Below are positions 18,301 through 26,896 of a DNA stretch of 64,000 nt, in pieces (the stretch's first letter is position 1; the number at the start of each line of letters is the position of its first letter). A model generated the notes under the pieces. That model did not search any database and was not told the DNA's origin. It was given only the letters and a program-made list of their open reading frames with translations. This DNA is from Solitalea koreensis (lineage in GTDB: Bacteria; Bacteroidota; Bacteroidia; Sphingobacteriales; Sphingobacteriaceae). The DNA lies in assembly GCF_900182575.1 (NCBI RefSeq), contig NZ_FXSZ01000008.1:65094-129093 (forward strand), given 5' to 3'. The position numbers were made by a program, and so were the translations under genes.

Positions 18301-19581
18301 TTCAAGGATATCCCAAACTAAAGGATCTTTTCTGTCAACAATTTTTTTAGCTGATTTTACTGTTTTAACCACACCACGCTCAATCATCTTGCGTATGATA
18401 AATGGTTTAAACAACTCTGCCGCCATATCTTTTGGCAAGCCGCACTCGTGTAGTTTCAACGTAGGACCTACAACAATTACAGAACGAGCAGAATAGTCAA
18501 CACGTTTACCTAACAAGTTCTGACGGAAACGGCCTTGTTTACCTTTCAAAATATCTGAAAGCGATTTCAATGCACGGTTACCTTCAGTTTTAACGGCATT
18601 AACTTTACGTGAGTTATCAAATAAAGAGTCAACCGCCTCTTGAAGCATACGTTTTTCGTTACGTAAAATCACTTCAGGAGCCTTGATCTCGATCAAACGT
18701 TTCAAACGATTGTTACGAATGATTACACGACGGTATAGGTCGTTCAAATCAGAAGTAGCAAAACGACCACCATCCAAAGGAACCAATGGGCGTAATTCAG
18801 GAGGAATTACAGGAACGATCTTAACAATCATCCATTCAGGACGATTTTCGATACGATCGTTAGCTCCACGGAAGGCCTCAACAACTTGCAAACGCTTTAG
18901 CGCTTCGTTCTTACGCTGTTGAGACGTCTCATTAGCAGCTTGGTGACGTAAGTCGTATGATTGCTGATCCAATTTCAATCTACCAAGAAGATCTTGTAGT
19001 GCTTCTGCACCCATCTTAGCGATAAATTTATTAGGATCCTTATCATCTAAATATTGGTTTTCTTTTGGTAAGGTATCCAAGATATCCAAGTATTCTTCTT
19101 CAGTTAAGAAGTCTAAATACTGAATACCGTCATTTCCTTTAATACCGGCTTGAATAACCACATAACGTTCGTAGTAAATGATCAAGTCCAATTTCTTAGT
19201 AGGAAGACCTAATAAGTAACCAATCTTGTTCGGCAACGAACGGAAATACCAAATATGAGCAACTGGAACAACCAGGTTGATGTGCCCCATACGTTCACGA
19301 CGAACCTTTTTCTCAGTTACTTCCACACCACAACGGTCACACACAATGCCCTTGTAACGGATACGCTTATATTTTCCGCAGGCACATTCGTAATCCTTTA
19401 CAGGACCGAAAATGCGTTCGCAGAACAAACCATCACGCTCAGGCTTGTAAGTACGGTAGTTGATCGTCTCAGGCTTCAAAACCTCGCCACTTGAGCGCTC
19501 CAGGATTGACTCCGGAGAAGCAAGGCTGATAGTAATTTTGGTGAAATTACTTTTGATCTTATTATCCTTTTTGTATGACAT
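15307..19581 (-). CDS. rpoC: DNA-directed RNA polymerase subunit beta'
   Basis: 1424 residues. It carries the active-site magnesium loop NADFDGDQMAVH near residue 470. The N-terminal zinc finger uses C66, C68, C81 and C84 (CACGKYKRIRYKGIVCDRCG), and a second cysteine cluster (CESKRGTCAKCYG) lies near 893. The C-terminal GLKENVIVGHLIPSGTGM is a conserved late motif. It is the last gene of the L11-to-beta' series, 77 bp after rpoB, with a long palindrome in the gap and a hairpin terminator after the stop. Confidence 0.99.
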   Translation of the reverse strand: MSYKKDNKIKSNFTKITISLASPESILERSSGEVLKPETINYRTYKPERDGLFCERIFGPVKDYECACGKYKRIRYKGIVCDRCGVEVTEKKVRRERMGHINLVVPVAHIWYFRSLPNKIGYLLGLPTKKLDLIIYYERYVVIQAGIKGNDGIQYLDFLTEEEYLDILDTLPKENQYLDDKDPNKFIAKMGAEALQDLLGRLKLDQQSYDLRHQAANETSQQRKNEALKRLQVVEAFRGANDRIENRPEWMIVKIVPVIPPELRPLVPLDGGRFATSDLNDLYRRVIIRNNRLKRLIEIKAPEVILRNEKRMLQEAVDSLFDNSRKVNAVKTEGNRALKSLSDILKGKQGRFRQNLLGKRVDYSARSVIVVGPTLKLHECGLPKDMAAELFKPFIIRKMIERGVVKTVKSAKKIVDRKDPLVWDILENVLKGHPVMLNRAPTLHRLGIQAFQPKLIEGKAIQLHPLVCTAFNADFDGDQMAVHVPLGHAAVLEAQILMLAAHNILNPANGTPITVPSQDMVLGLYYITKGRKSTPEHPVIGEGLTFYSPEELIIAYNEKRVALHAFIKVKTNVKDENGNIVKKIIETTVGRVLFNQVVPTEAGYINELLTKKSLRDIIGGIVKQTGMARAAQFLDDIKELGFQMAFKGGLSFNLKDVTIPAEKSTLLSQAQEEVDEVMNNYNMGFITNNERYNQVIDIWTRINSRLTDNVMKQLANDNQGFNSVYMMLDSGARGSKEQIRQLCGMRGLMAKPQKSGSGGEIIENPILSNFKEGLSVLEYFISTHGARKGLADTALKTADAGYLTRRLHDVAQDMVVSELDCGTLRGVLTSALKDNEEIVEPLYERILGRVSLNDVVDPLTNELLVSAGEDISEEIAKKIEDSAVDAVEIRSVLTCESKRGTCAKCYGRNLATGKLVQIGEAVGVIAAQSIGEPGTQLTLRTFHVGGTASNIAAESQIIAKFPGKLEFENIRTVTLKSKGADDIQVILGRAGEVRLIEETTGKVIMTNNIPYGAHLFVQDGQKVEKGAPICSWDPYNAVIVSEYTGKVEFEAITEGITFREESDEQTGHKEKVIIDSRDKTKNPIIRIVGKDGEKSYSIPVGAHIAVDENESVSSGQVLVKIPRSAGKTRDITGGLPRVTELFEARNPSNPAIVTEIDGVVTLGGVKRGNREITIESKDGEVKKYLVSLSKHILVQDNDFIKAGMPLSDGSISPTDILAIKGPGSVQEYLVNGVQEVYRLQGVKINDKHFEVIVHQMMQKVIIDDAGDTRFLEKEAVDKLDFMHENDYIFDKKVVVDPGDSPNLKAGQIITVRKLRDENSVLKRKDMKQVEARDAIAATSGPLLQGITRASLGTKSFISAASFQETTKVLNEAAIAGKSDGLLGLKENVIVGHLIPSGTGMRMYDRMIVGSQEEYDKLLASKDDE

Positions 19582-19609
19582 AATCTGTTGTTGAATGAGC
19601 GAATTATTA

Positions 19610-19645
19610 AATGATAGAATAGTGATGATTCACTATCCTATCATT
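19610..19645. repeat. Palindrome between rpoB and rpoC
   Basis: AATGATAGAATAGTGA and TCACTATCCTATCATT form 16-bp arms with a single mismatch around a 4-nt loop. It would form a strong hairpin in the rpoB-rpoC message. There is no T run, so it is more likely an RNA-processing or stability element, or a dispersed repeat, than a terminator. Confidence 0.7.
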
Positions 19646-19658
19646 CTTCATTCTATAA

Positions 19659-22600
19659 TTAGTCTAATGTGATTTCTAAACCTAAACCGCGTAACTCATG
19701 AACCAATACGTTGAATGATTCAGGAACACCTGGAGTTGGTAAGTTTTCACCTTTAACAATTGCCTCGTAAGTTTTAGCACGTCCGATAACGTCGTCAGAC
19801 TTAACGGTAAGAATTTCCTGAAGGATGTTTGCTGCACCGAATGCCTCAAGTGCCCATACCTCCATCTCACCAAAACGCTGACCACCAAACTGTGCTTTAC
19901 CACCCAATGGTTGCTGAGTAATAAGTGAATATGGTCCGATAGAACGCGCGTGCATCTTATCATCAACCATGTGACCTAGTTTCAGCATATAGATGATACC
20001 TACAGTAGTTGGTTGGTGGAAACGCTCACCTGATAAACCGTCGTATAAGTAAGTTCTACCTGACTCAGGAACACCGGCTTTTTTCACCCACTCTTCAACT
20101 TCGGTATGGCTTGCACCATCGAAAATCGGAGTAGCGAATTTCACACCTAACTCTTTACCAGCCCAACCAAGAACAGTTTCGTAAATCTGTCCCAAGTTCA
20201 TACGCGAAGGTACACCAAGAGGGTTCAATACAATATCAACAGGAGTTCCATCTTCAAGGAATGGCATATCTTCATCGCGAACGATACGAGCTACAATACC
20301 TTTATTACCGTGACGACCCGCCATTTTATCACCCACTTTCAGTTTACGTTTTTTAGCAACATAAACTTTAGCCATTTGAACAATACCTGAAGGCAGCTCA
20401 TCTCCAACGCTGATAGCGAATTTAAGACGACGATATTCTCCCAGTTCTTCGTTCATTTTGATACCATAGTTATGGATCAATAACTTGATCTGGTCGTTTT
20501 TATCCTTATCGGTTGTCCATTTAGTAGGGTTAATATTTTCGTAGACAAGTTCAGCCAGCATTTTCTGGGTAAACTTCACTCCTTTAGCAATTAATAACTC
20601 TTTATAGTTATTGTAAATACCTTGAGAAGTTTTACCGTTCACAATTTCGAACAGTTTTTCAATCAAGGTTTCTTTTAACTTAGCGTTATTGCTATTATGT
20701 CTATTTTCAACCTTCTCTAATTGTGCTTTCTCATCGCTCTTCGAAGTTTTCTTAGCACGTGAGAATAATTTGGTATCGATAACAACACCACTGATAGAAG
20801 GAGAAGCTTTTAATGAAGCATCTTTTACATCACCAGCTTTATCACCGAAGATAGCACGAAGTAATTTTTCTTCTGGAGAAGGATCTGATTCACCTTTTGG
20901 AGTAATTTTACCAATTAGAATATCTCCTTCTTTTACTTCGGCTCCAACACGGATAATACCGTTTTCATCAAGATCTTTGGTTGCTTCTTCAGAAACGTTA
21001 GGAATATCTGGAGTTAATTCCTCTTCACCCCGTTTAGTATCACGAACTTCAAGTTCGAATTCTTCAATGTGTAAAGAAGTAAAGATATCCTGACTTACAA
21101 CACGCTCTGAAATTACAATCGCATCCTCAAAGTTAAAACCTTGCCATGGCATGAATGCCACTTTCAAGTTACGACCTAGTGCTAATTCACCATCTTGAGT
21201 AGCATAACCTTCAGTTAATACCTGACCTTTAGTAACACGTTGGCCTCTCTTAACGATAGGTTTCAAGTTAATACAGGTACTCTGGTTTGTTTTCTTGAAC
21301 TTAGTAAGCGTGTAAGATTTTTCGTCTCCGTCGAATGAAACTAAACGATCTTCTTCGTTACGGTCGTAACGAATGGTGATCTTGTTAGCATCTACGTAAA
21401 CTACTTCACCGTCACCTTCTGCATTCATCAATACACGTGAATCGGTAGCTACACGGCCTTCCAGCCCCGTACCCACAATTGGAGATTCAGGTTTCAACAA
21501 AGGAACTGCCTGACGCTGCATGTTGGACCCCATCAGGGCACGGTTGGCGTCATCATGCTCAAGGAACGGAATTAACGATGCTGCGATAGAAGTAATCTGA
21601 TTCGGAGCAATGTCAATCATATCCAGTTTCTCAGGCTCGATAATTGGGAAGTCACCTTCAAAACGTGCTTTTACACGTGGAGTAAGGAAATTACCTTTAT
21701 CATCGTACTGTGCATTTGCCTGAGCGATGGTTTTTCCATCTTCGTCTTCAGCTGAAAGATAAGTAACCGGCTCTTCAACCACGACTCTACCATTATCAAC
21801 GGTACGATATGGAGTTTCAATGAAACCTAAATTATTGATCTTCGCGTGAACGCAAAGAGATGAAATCAAACCAATGTTCGGTCCCTCTGGAGTTTCGATG
21901 GTACACAAACGACCGTAGTGCGTGTAGTGAACGTCACGAACCTCGAAACCAGCACGCTCACGAGAAAGACCACCAGGTCCAAGGGCCGACAGACGACGCT
22001 TATGCGTAATCTCTGCCAGTGGATTGGTTTGGTCCATGAACTGTGACAACTGGTTGGTTCCGAAGAACGAGTTAATTACCGATGAAAGTGTACGTGCATT
22101 GATAAGGTCAGTTGGAGTAAACACCTCGTTGTCGCGAATGTTCATACGCTCACGAATTGTACGTGCCATACGTGCCAAACCAACACCAAATTGTGCATAC
22201 AACTGCTCACCTACTGTACGAACACGACGATTCGATAAGTGGTCAATATCATCCACCTCAGCCTTAGAGTTGATCAATTTGATCAAGTACTTCACGATAG
22301 CAATGATATCTTGCTTAGTTAATACTTTTACTTCATCAGGCGTATCTAATTTCAATTTACGGTTAATGCGGTAACGACCTACATCACCTAAATCGTAACG
22401 TTTATCAGAGAAGAACAAACGCTCAATGATACCACGAGCAGTTTCTTCATCAGGTGGTTCTGCATTACGCAACTGACGATAGATATGCTCTACCGCCTCT
22501 TTCTCCGAGTTAGAAGTATCCTTCTGGAGCGTATTATAAATAATGGCATGATCAGCGGTACTGGTATCATCTTTTGTAAAGATGATTGATTTTACGCCAG

Positions 22601-23465
22601 CATCGATCACCATGTCAATGTGATCGTCTTCAAGAATAGTTTCGCGTTCAAGAATAACCTCATTACGGTCGATAGAAACAACCTCACCGGTATCCTCATC
22701 CACGAAATCTTCTACCCATTTGCGAAGAACCCTTGCAGCCAGTTTACGGCCAACATATTTCTTCAATCCTGATTTGCTAACTTTTACTTCATCAGCAAGA
22801 TCAAATAGTTCAAGAATGTCTTTATCAGAGTCGTAACCGATAGCACGTAATAAGGTGGTAACCGGGAACTTTTTCTTACGATCGATGTATGCATACATCA
22901 CGTTATTAACGTCGGTAGCAAACTCGATCCATGAACCTTTGAAAGGAATTACACGGGCAGAGTATAATTTAGTACCATTGGTGTGACGGCTCTGACCGAA
23001 AAACACACCTGGAGAACGGTGTAATTGAGAAACAATAACACGTTCAGCACCATTAATTACAAACGTACCTTTCGGCGTCATGTAAGGAATGGTACCCAGA
23101 TAAACATCTTGAACAATTGTTTCAAAATCTTCATGCTCAGGGTCGGTACAATACAACCTGAGTTTAGCTTTTAAAGGTACACTGTACGTTAAACCGCGTT
23201 CGATACATTCTTGTATATCATAACGAGGTGGATCAATGAAATAATCAAGGAACTCGAGCACAAAAATGCCTCGAGAATCAGAGATCGGAAAGTTTTCGCT
23301 GAACACTTTGAACAGGCCCTCTGTGTGACGGTTATCAGCCGTTGTATCCAATTGGAAGAATTGACGAAACGATTCCAATTGAACATCTAAGAAATCCGGG
23401 TAGTCAAGTACGTGCTTGCTTCTAGCGAAACTTACTCTTTGCGAATTATTAGTGTTCTTTGTCAA
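19659..23465 (-). CDS. rpoB: DNA-directed RNA polymerase subunit beta
   Basis: 1268 residues, the usual Bacteroidota length. The rifampicin-binding region is visible (FFGTNQLSQFMDQTNPLAEI, then THKRRLSALGPGGLSRERAG), as are GRHGNKGIVAR of the active-site region and the C-terminal GGQRFGEMEVWALEAFGAA. The resistance-cluster residues read as the sensitive, wild-type form. It follows rplL after a 165-bp gap holding an attenuator-like hairpin and is followed by rpoC. Confidence 0.99.
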   Translation of the reverse strand: MTKNTNNSQRVSFARSKHVLDYPDFLDVQLESFRQFFQLDTTADNRHTEGLFKVFSENFPISDSRGIFVLEFLDYFIDPPRYDIQECIERGLTYSVPLKAKLRLYCTDPEHEDFETIVQDVYLGTIPYMTPKGTFVINGAERVIVSQLHRSPGVFFGQSRHTNGTKLYSARVIPFKGSWIEFATDVNNVMYAYIDRKKKFPVTTLLRAIGYDSDKDILELFDLADEVKVSKSGLKKYVGRKLAARVLRKWVEDFVDEDTGEVVSIDRNEVILERETILEDDHIDMVIDAGVKSIIFTKDDTSTADHAIIYNTLQKDTSNSEKEAVEHIYRQLRNAEPPDEETARGIIERLFFSDKRYDLGDVGRYRINRKLKLDTPDEVKVLTKQDIIAIVKYLIKLINSKAEVDDIDHLSNRRVRTVGEQLYAQFGVGLARMARTIRERMNIRDNEVFTPTDLINARTLSSVINSFFGTNQLSQFMDQTNPLAEITHKRRLSALGPGGLSRERAGFEVRDVHYTHYGRLCTIETPEGPNIGLISSLCVHAKINNLGFIETPYRTVDNGRVVVEEPVTYLSAEDEDGKTIAQANAQYDDKGNFLTPRVKARFEGDFPIIEPEKLDMIDIAPNQITSIAASLIPFLEHDDANRALMGSNMQRQAVPLLKPESPIVGTGLEGRVATDSRVLMNAEGDGEVVYVDANKITIRYDRNEEDRLVSFDGDEKSYTLTKFKKTNQSTCINLKPIVKRGQRVTKGQVLTEGYATQDGELALGRNLKVAFMPWQGFNFEDAIVISERVVSQDIFTSLHIEEFELEVRDTKRGEEELTPDIPNVSEEATKDLDENGIIRVGAEVKEGDILIGKITPKGESDPSPEEKLLRAIFGDKAGDVKDASLKASPSISGVVIDTKLFSRAKKTSKSDEKAQLEKVENRHNSNNAKLKETLIEKLFEIVNGKTSQGIYNNYKELLIAKGVKFTQKMLAELVYENINPTKWTTDKDKNDQIKLLIHNYGIKMNEELGEYRRLKFAISVGDELPSGIVQMAKVYVAKKRKLKVGDKMAGRHGNKGIVARIVRDEDMPFLEDGTPVDIVLNPLGVPSRMNLGQIYETVLGWAGKELGVKFATPIFDGASHTEVEEWVKKAGVPESGRTYLYDGLSGERFHQPTTVGIIYMLKLGHMVDDKMHARSIGPYSLITQQPLGGKAQFGGQRFGEMEVWALEAFGAANILQEILTVKSDDVIGRAKTYEAIVKGENLPTPGVPESFNVLVHELRGLGLEITLD

Positions 23466-23578
23466 GGGTTTTTAATTTGAGAGTAAAAACTACTATTAGT
23501 TTCAACTTGTATGTGTTCACGAACCCACGGATTAATTGCTGGCTTTCGTGTAGAGATTACAATACTAAAAATAGGAAT

Positions 23579-23604
23579 AGACCCTCCCTTTTTGGGGAGA
23601 GTCT
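23579..23604 (-). terminator. Attenuator-like hairpin between rplL and rpoB
   Basis: AGACCCTCCC / GGGGAGAGTCT (one mismatch) around a T5 loop. It lies where E. coli has a partial terminator that lowers rpoBC relative to ribosomal protein expression; the same role here is inference. On the minus strand the following bases are only modestly T-rich. Confidence 0.6.
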
Positions 23605-23630
23605 TTACCTAGAATATTTGAATTAAGTAA

Positions 23631-24005
23631 TTACTTAATTTCAACTTTAGCACCAGCTTCTTCTAATTGCTTTTTCAAAGCTTCTGCTTCGTCTTTAGCA
23701 ATTCCTTCTTTCAAAGGTTTAGGAGCACCGTCAACTAAGTCTTTAGCTTCTTTCAAGCCAAGACCAGTTAAGTCTTTTACCAACTTAACAACAGCCAATT
23801 TCTGGCCACCAGCTTCAGCTAAAATTACATCAAATTTAGTTTTTTCTTCAGGAGCATCAGCAGCAGCACCACCACCAGCAACCATTACAGGTGCAGCAGC
23901 AGCAGGCTCAATACCGTACTCATCTTTCATGATTTGAGCAAGTTCGTTAACTTCTTTAACTGTCAAGTTTACTAACTGTTCAGCAAACGCTTTTAAATCA
24001 GCCAT
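23631..24005 (-). CDS. rplL: 50S ribosomal protein L7/L12
   Basis: 124 residues. The N-terminal dimerisation helices (LKAFAEQLVNLTVKEVNELA) are followed by a flexible Ala/Gly-rich hinge near residues 34-54 and the C-terminal factor-binding domain (KFDVILAEAGGQKLAVVKLV, LGLKEAKDLVDGAPKPLKEG). It forms the ribosomal stalk that recruits translation GTPases. It lies 62 bp after rplJ. Confidence 0.99.
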   Translation of the reverse strand: MADLKAFAEQLVNLTVKEVNELAQIMKDEYGIEPAAAAPVMVAGGGAAADAPEEKTKFDVILAEAGGQKLAVVKLVKDLTGLGLKEAKDLVDGAPKPLKEGIAKDEAEALKKQLEEAGAKVEIK

Positions 24006-24067
24006 TTTAATATAATTTTGTTGGGTTAAATACTATAATAAATTAATTGTAAGCTATTTTAGGCTGC

Positions 24068-24595
24068 TTACGCACCTCTCTCTGATAATGTTTTAACAAT
24101 ACCAGCCAACTTGCCACCACCTGATTGAAGCGCAGAAACCACGTTCTTAGCAGGAGATTGTAACAAGCCAATGATATCACCAATAAGCTCTTGTCTAGAT
24201 TTGATATTAGAAAGAGTATCTAATTGATTATCGCCGATAAAGAATGCTGTTTCGATTGAAGCTCCTTTTAAAATAGGCTTCTCAACACCTTTAGGTTTAC
24301 GAAGTTCTTTGATCAACTTAGCAGGTTCGTTACCAGTATTGGTGAACATAATTGCTGAAGTACCTTTCAAAGAACCGAATAATGGAGAATAATCAACAGA
24401 AGTAGCTTCCATTGCCTTACGAATAAGGGTGTTTTTTGCTACTTGGAAGGCAATACCTTTTTCAAAGCATTTTCTTCTGATTACGTTAACTTGCGCTACA
24501 GTGAGGTTTGAAGTATCAGTAATATAAAAACTACCGAATGATTCAATCTTATCTTTAAGACCAAGAACGATTTCGTTTTTTTCTTCTCTGTTCAT
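24068..24595 (-). CDS. rplJ: 50S ribosomal protein L10
   Basis: 175 residues. It anchors L7/L12 dimers to 23S rRNA. Typical features are the N-terminal basic start (MNREEKNEIVLGLKDKI), the FYITDTSNLTV segment and the C-terminal helix that binds the stalk (LQSGGGKLAGIVKTLSERG). It begins 3 bp after rplA ends, so translation is probably coupled. In other bacteria the L10-L7/L12 complex represses its own message; I cannot confirm the leader structure here. Confidence 0.98.
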   Translation of the reverse strand: MNREEKNEIVLGLKDKIESFGSFYITDTSNLTVAQVNVIRRKCFEKGIAFQVAKNTLIRKAMEATSVDYSPLFGSLKGTSAIMFTNTGNEPAKLIKELRKPKGVEKPILKGASIETAFFIGDNQLDTLSNIKSRQELIGDIIGLLQSPAKNVVSALQSGGGKLAGIVKTLSERGA

Positions 24596-24598
24596 ATC

Positions 24599-25297
24599 TT
24601 AGATCCCCGCTATAGATTTAGTTTCAACATGGATGCCTGCACTCATCGTGCTCGACATGTGGATGCTTTTAAAGTATGTACCTTTTGCAGCTGAAGGTTT
24701 TAAACGAGAAATTGTTTGAATTACTTCTAACGCATTTTCGTATAATTTTTCCGGCGCAAATGATACTTTACCAACTGAAGCGTGAACGATACCGGTTTTA
24801 TCAACTTTAAAGTCAATTTTACCCCCTTTAACATCAGTTACTGCTTTACCAACTTCGTTAGTTACAGTACCCGACTTAGGGTTAGGCATCAAGTTACGAG
24901 GGCCTAGGACACGTCCTAATTTACCCACCTTCGCCATGCAGCTAGGCATGGTGATGATGATATCTACATCAACCCATCCTTGCTCAATCTTAGTAATATA
25001 ATCATCCAATCCTACGTAATCAGCTCCGGCATCTTTAGCTTCCTGTTCTTTATCTGGAGTACAAAGTACCAAAACACGAACAGTTTTACCAGTACCGTGA
25101 GGTAATACGGCGATACCTCTTACCATTTGATTAGCTTTACGCGGGTCAACACCCAAACGTATATCTAAATCAACAGAAGCATCGAATTTAGTAGTGGTGA
25201 TTTCTTTAACTAAGGCAGAGGCTTCAGTAAGAGTATAGGCTTTACCTTGCTCCAACTTGGATAATACTTTTTTACGATTTTTTGATAATCTTGCCAC
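24599..25297 (-). CDS. rplA: 50S ribosomal protein L1
   Basis: 232 residues. L1 forms the mobile stalk at the E site and in many bacteria represses the L11-L1 message. The signature region GRVLGPRNLMPNPKSGTV is at about residues 128-146, with KGGKIDFKVDKTGIVHASVG following. It is 26 bp after rplK and 3 bp before rplJ. Confidence 0.98.
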   Translation of the reverse strand: MARLSKNRKKVLSKLEQGKAYTLTEASALVKEITTTKFDASVDLDIRLGVDPRKANQMVRGIAVLPHGTGKTVRVLVLCTPDKEQEAKDAGADYVGLDDYITKIEQGWVDVDIIITMPSCMAKVGKLGRVLGPRNLMPNPKSGTVTNEVGKAVTDVKGGKIDFKVDKTGIVHASVGKVSFAPEKLYENALEVIQTISRLKPSAAKGTYFKSIHMSSTMSAGIHVETKSIAGI

Positions 25298-25323
25298 TGT
25301 TTTACCCTTAATAAATTAAAAAA

Positions 25324-25764
25324 TTAGTTCCATGGTGCATTACCACTAACGGTAATACCCATACTACGTGCTGTTCCGGCAACCATTTTCATTGCCGATT
25401 CGATCGTAAATGCATTCAAGTCAGGCATTTTATCTTCTGCGATCGTTTTAACCTGATCCCAAGTAACAGATGCTACTTTTTTACGATTAGGTTCTGCTGA
25501 GCCGCTTTTCAATTTACTCAATTCCAATAACTGGATAGCTACCGGAGGAGTTTTGATGATAAACTCAAATGACTTGTCAACATAAACAGTAATTACAACA
25601 GGGAGTACTTTGCCTGGTTTATCTTGGGTTCTAGCATTAAATTGCTTACAGAACTCCATGATATTCACCCCTTTGGCACCTAGAGCGGGACCTACTGGAG
25701 GTGAAGGATTGGCAGCTCCTCCTTTGATTTGCAACTTAACCATCGCACCTACTTCTTTTGCCAT
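25324..25764 (-). CDS. rplK: 50S ribosomal protein L11
   Basis: 146 residues. L11 binds the GTPase-associated region of 23S rRNA and is needed for RelA/Rel activation and factor turnover. It shows the N-terminal PSPPVGPALGAKGVNIMEFC motif and the C-terminal RNA-binding SAMKMVAGTARSMGI. It is the first gene of a new transcription unit, with its own promoter (25847-25877) just past the nusG terminator. Confidence 0.98.
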   Translation of the reverse strand: MAKEVGAMVKLQIKGGAANPSPPVGPALGAKGVNIMEFCKQFNARTQDKPGKVLPVVITVYVDKSFEFIIKTPPVAIQLLELSKLKSGSAEPNRKKVASVTWDQVKTIAEDKMPDLNAFTIESAMKMVAGTARSMGITVSGNAPWN

Positions 25765-25846
25765 TTTTCTGTTTGTTAATAAATGTTAAACAATTGTTGG
25801 AAGCAATAAGTAACATTTGTAAGCCAACTAAAAATTAATTGGAGCG

Positions 25847-25877
25847 CAAAGATAATATAAAAAAAACTGAAAGCCAA
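25847..25877 (-). promoter_or_regulatory. Promoter of the rplKAJL-rpoBC operon
   Basis: On the minus strand TTG (25877-25875), 20 bp, then TATCTTTG (25854-25847), a full match to TAnnTTTG. The -33 TTG lies in the loop of the upstream terminator hairpin. Confidence 0.65.
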
Positions 25878-25889
25878 CGACTTTCAGTT
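25865..25889 (-). terminator. Terminator of secE-nusG
   Basis: 9-bp arms AACTGAAAG / CTTTCAGTT with a 7-nt loop, flanked by T runs on either strand. It overlaps the rplK promoter. Confidence 0.85.
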
Positions 25890-25912
25890 TTTTTTTACAT
25901 GTACTTATTGTA

Positions 25913-26455
25913 CTATTCTTTTTCTACTTGCATATAGTTAAGTTCAAGTGGCGTACGGCGCCCGAAAATCTTAACCATAACTTTCAATTTTTTCTTTTCT
26001 TCGTTTACCTCTTCAATAACACCAGTAAAGCCATTGAATGGACCGTCCATTACTTTTACGTTTTCACCTACATAATAAGGAACGTTCATCGCTTCACCTT
26101 TCTCTGTCATCTCATCAACCTTACCTAAGATACGGTTAACTTCTGATTGGCGTAATGGTACTGCCTGACCGCCCTTGTCGCCAAGAAAACCGATCACGCT
26201 ATTTACATTTTTAATAATGTGTTCCAATTCGCCATCGAGCTGTGCTTCTATAAGTACATAACCTGGAAAAAAGTTGCGTTCTTTAGCAATTTTCTTGCCA
26301 TCACGCATTGTAAAGACTTTTTCCATTGGAATAAGAACCTGAGGAATAAGGTGGTTAATGCCAAGACGATTTACTTCAGACTCGATGTATTGCTTAACTT
26401 TCTTTTCTTTTCCGCTTACAGCTCTAACTACGTACCACTTTAATTGATCGCTCAT
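25913..26455 (-). CDS. nusG: Transcription termination/antitermination factor NusG
   Basis: 180 residues. The NGN domain starts with KWYVVRAVSGKEKKVKQYIE and contains FPGYVLIEA; the C-terminal KOW domain reads VKVMDGPFNGFTGVIEEVNE. It binds RNA polymerase beta' and links it to ribosomes or Rho. It follows secE by 17 bp and ends at a strong terminator. Confidence 0.98.
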   Translation of the reverse strand: MSDQLKWYVVRAVSGKEKKVKQYIESEVNRLGINHLIPQVLIPMEKVFTMRDGKKIAKERNFFPGYVLIEAQLDGELEHIIKNVNSVIGFLGDKGGQAVPLRQSEVNRILGKVDEMTEKGEAMNVPYYVGENVKVMDGPFNGFTGVIEEVNEEKKKLKVMVKIFGRRTPLELNYMQVEKE

Positions 26456-26472
26456 TTCCTAACGCTCCTCAA

Positions 26473-26670
26473 TTATGAAAACAAATTGTAAAAGGATTGA
26501 ATTACATAATGACCAAATACTTGATCCATTGCAAATACAAGAGCTGCAACAATACCAGATGCAATCAGTACTACCACTGCGCTGTTTTGAAGCTCCGACC
26601 ATGTTGGCCAAGTTACCTTGTGTAATAATTCTTCTTTAGAACCTTTGATGTACTCTACTAACTTACTCAT
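26473..26670 (-). CDS. secE: Preprotein translocase subunit SecE
   Basis: 65 residues, the short single-helix form. The amphipathic segment VEYIKGSKEELLHKVTWPTW with the conserved KVTWPT is followed by one membrane helix (VVVLIASGIVAALVFAMDQV). It clamps SecY in the inner-membrane translocon. It lies between tRNA-Trp and nusG in the order common to most bacteria. Confidence 0.96.
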   Translation of the reverse strand: MSKLVEYIKGSKEELLHKVTWPTWSELQNSAVVVLIASGIVAALVFAMDQVFGHYVIQSFYNLFS

Positions 26671-26694
26671 TGAAGTTTTTCTTATATATGAAAA

Positions 26695-26750
26695 AGTTAA
26701 TAGTTAATTCAGCACTGTACTTTTAAAACAATGAAAATTAACTATTAACT
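26695..26750. repeat. Palindromic intergenic repeat (TTAATAGTTAA family)
   Basis: Perfect 15-bp arms AGTTAATAGTTAATT / AATTAACTATTAACT around a 26-bp centre, between secE and tRNA-Trp. Related fragments are seen at about 6300-6325 and 28222-28240. Confidence 0.7.
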
Positions 26751-26758
26751 ATATTAAG

Positions 26759-26829
26759 CACGGGTGGAGAGATTCGAACTCCCATCAGCGGTTTTGGAGA
26801 CCGACATTCTACCCTTGAACTACACCCGT
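26759..26829 (-). tRNA. tRNA-Trp (CCA anticodon)
   Basis: 71-nt cloverleaf: acceptor ACGGGTG / CACCCGT with discriminator G, anticodon loop CTCCAAA (anticodon CCA) and T loop TTCGAAT. The 3' CCA is not encoded. It lies between tuf and secE as in many bacteria. Confidence 0.96.
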
Positions 26830-26896
26830 ATAAGATTAAAAACAGAAGTGTTCCGTTAAAAAGAAGGAACACTTCTGCTAATATATTTTGTTAAAA

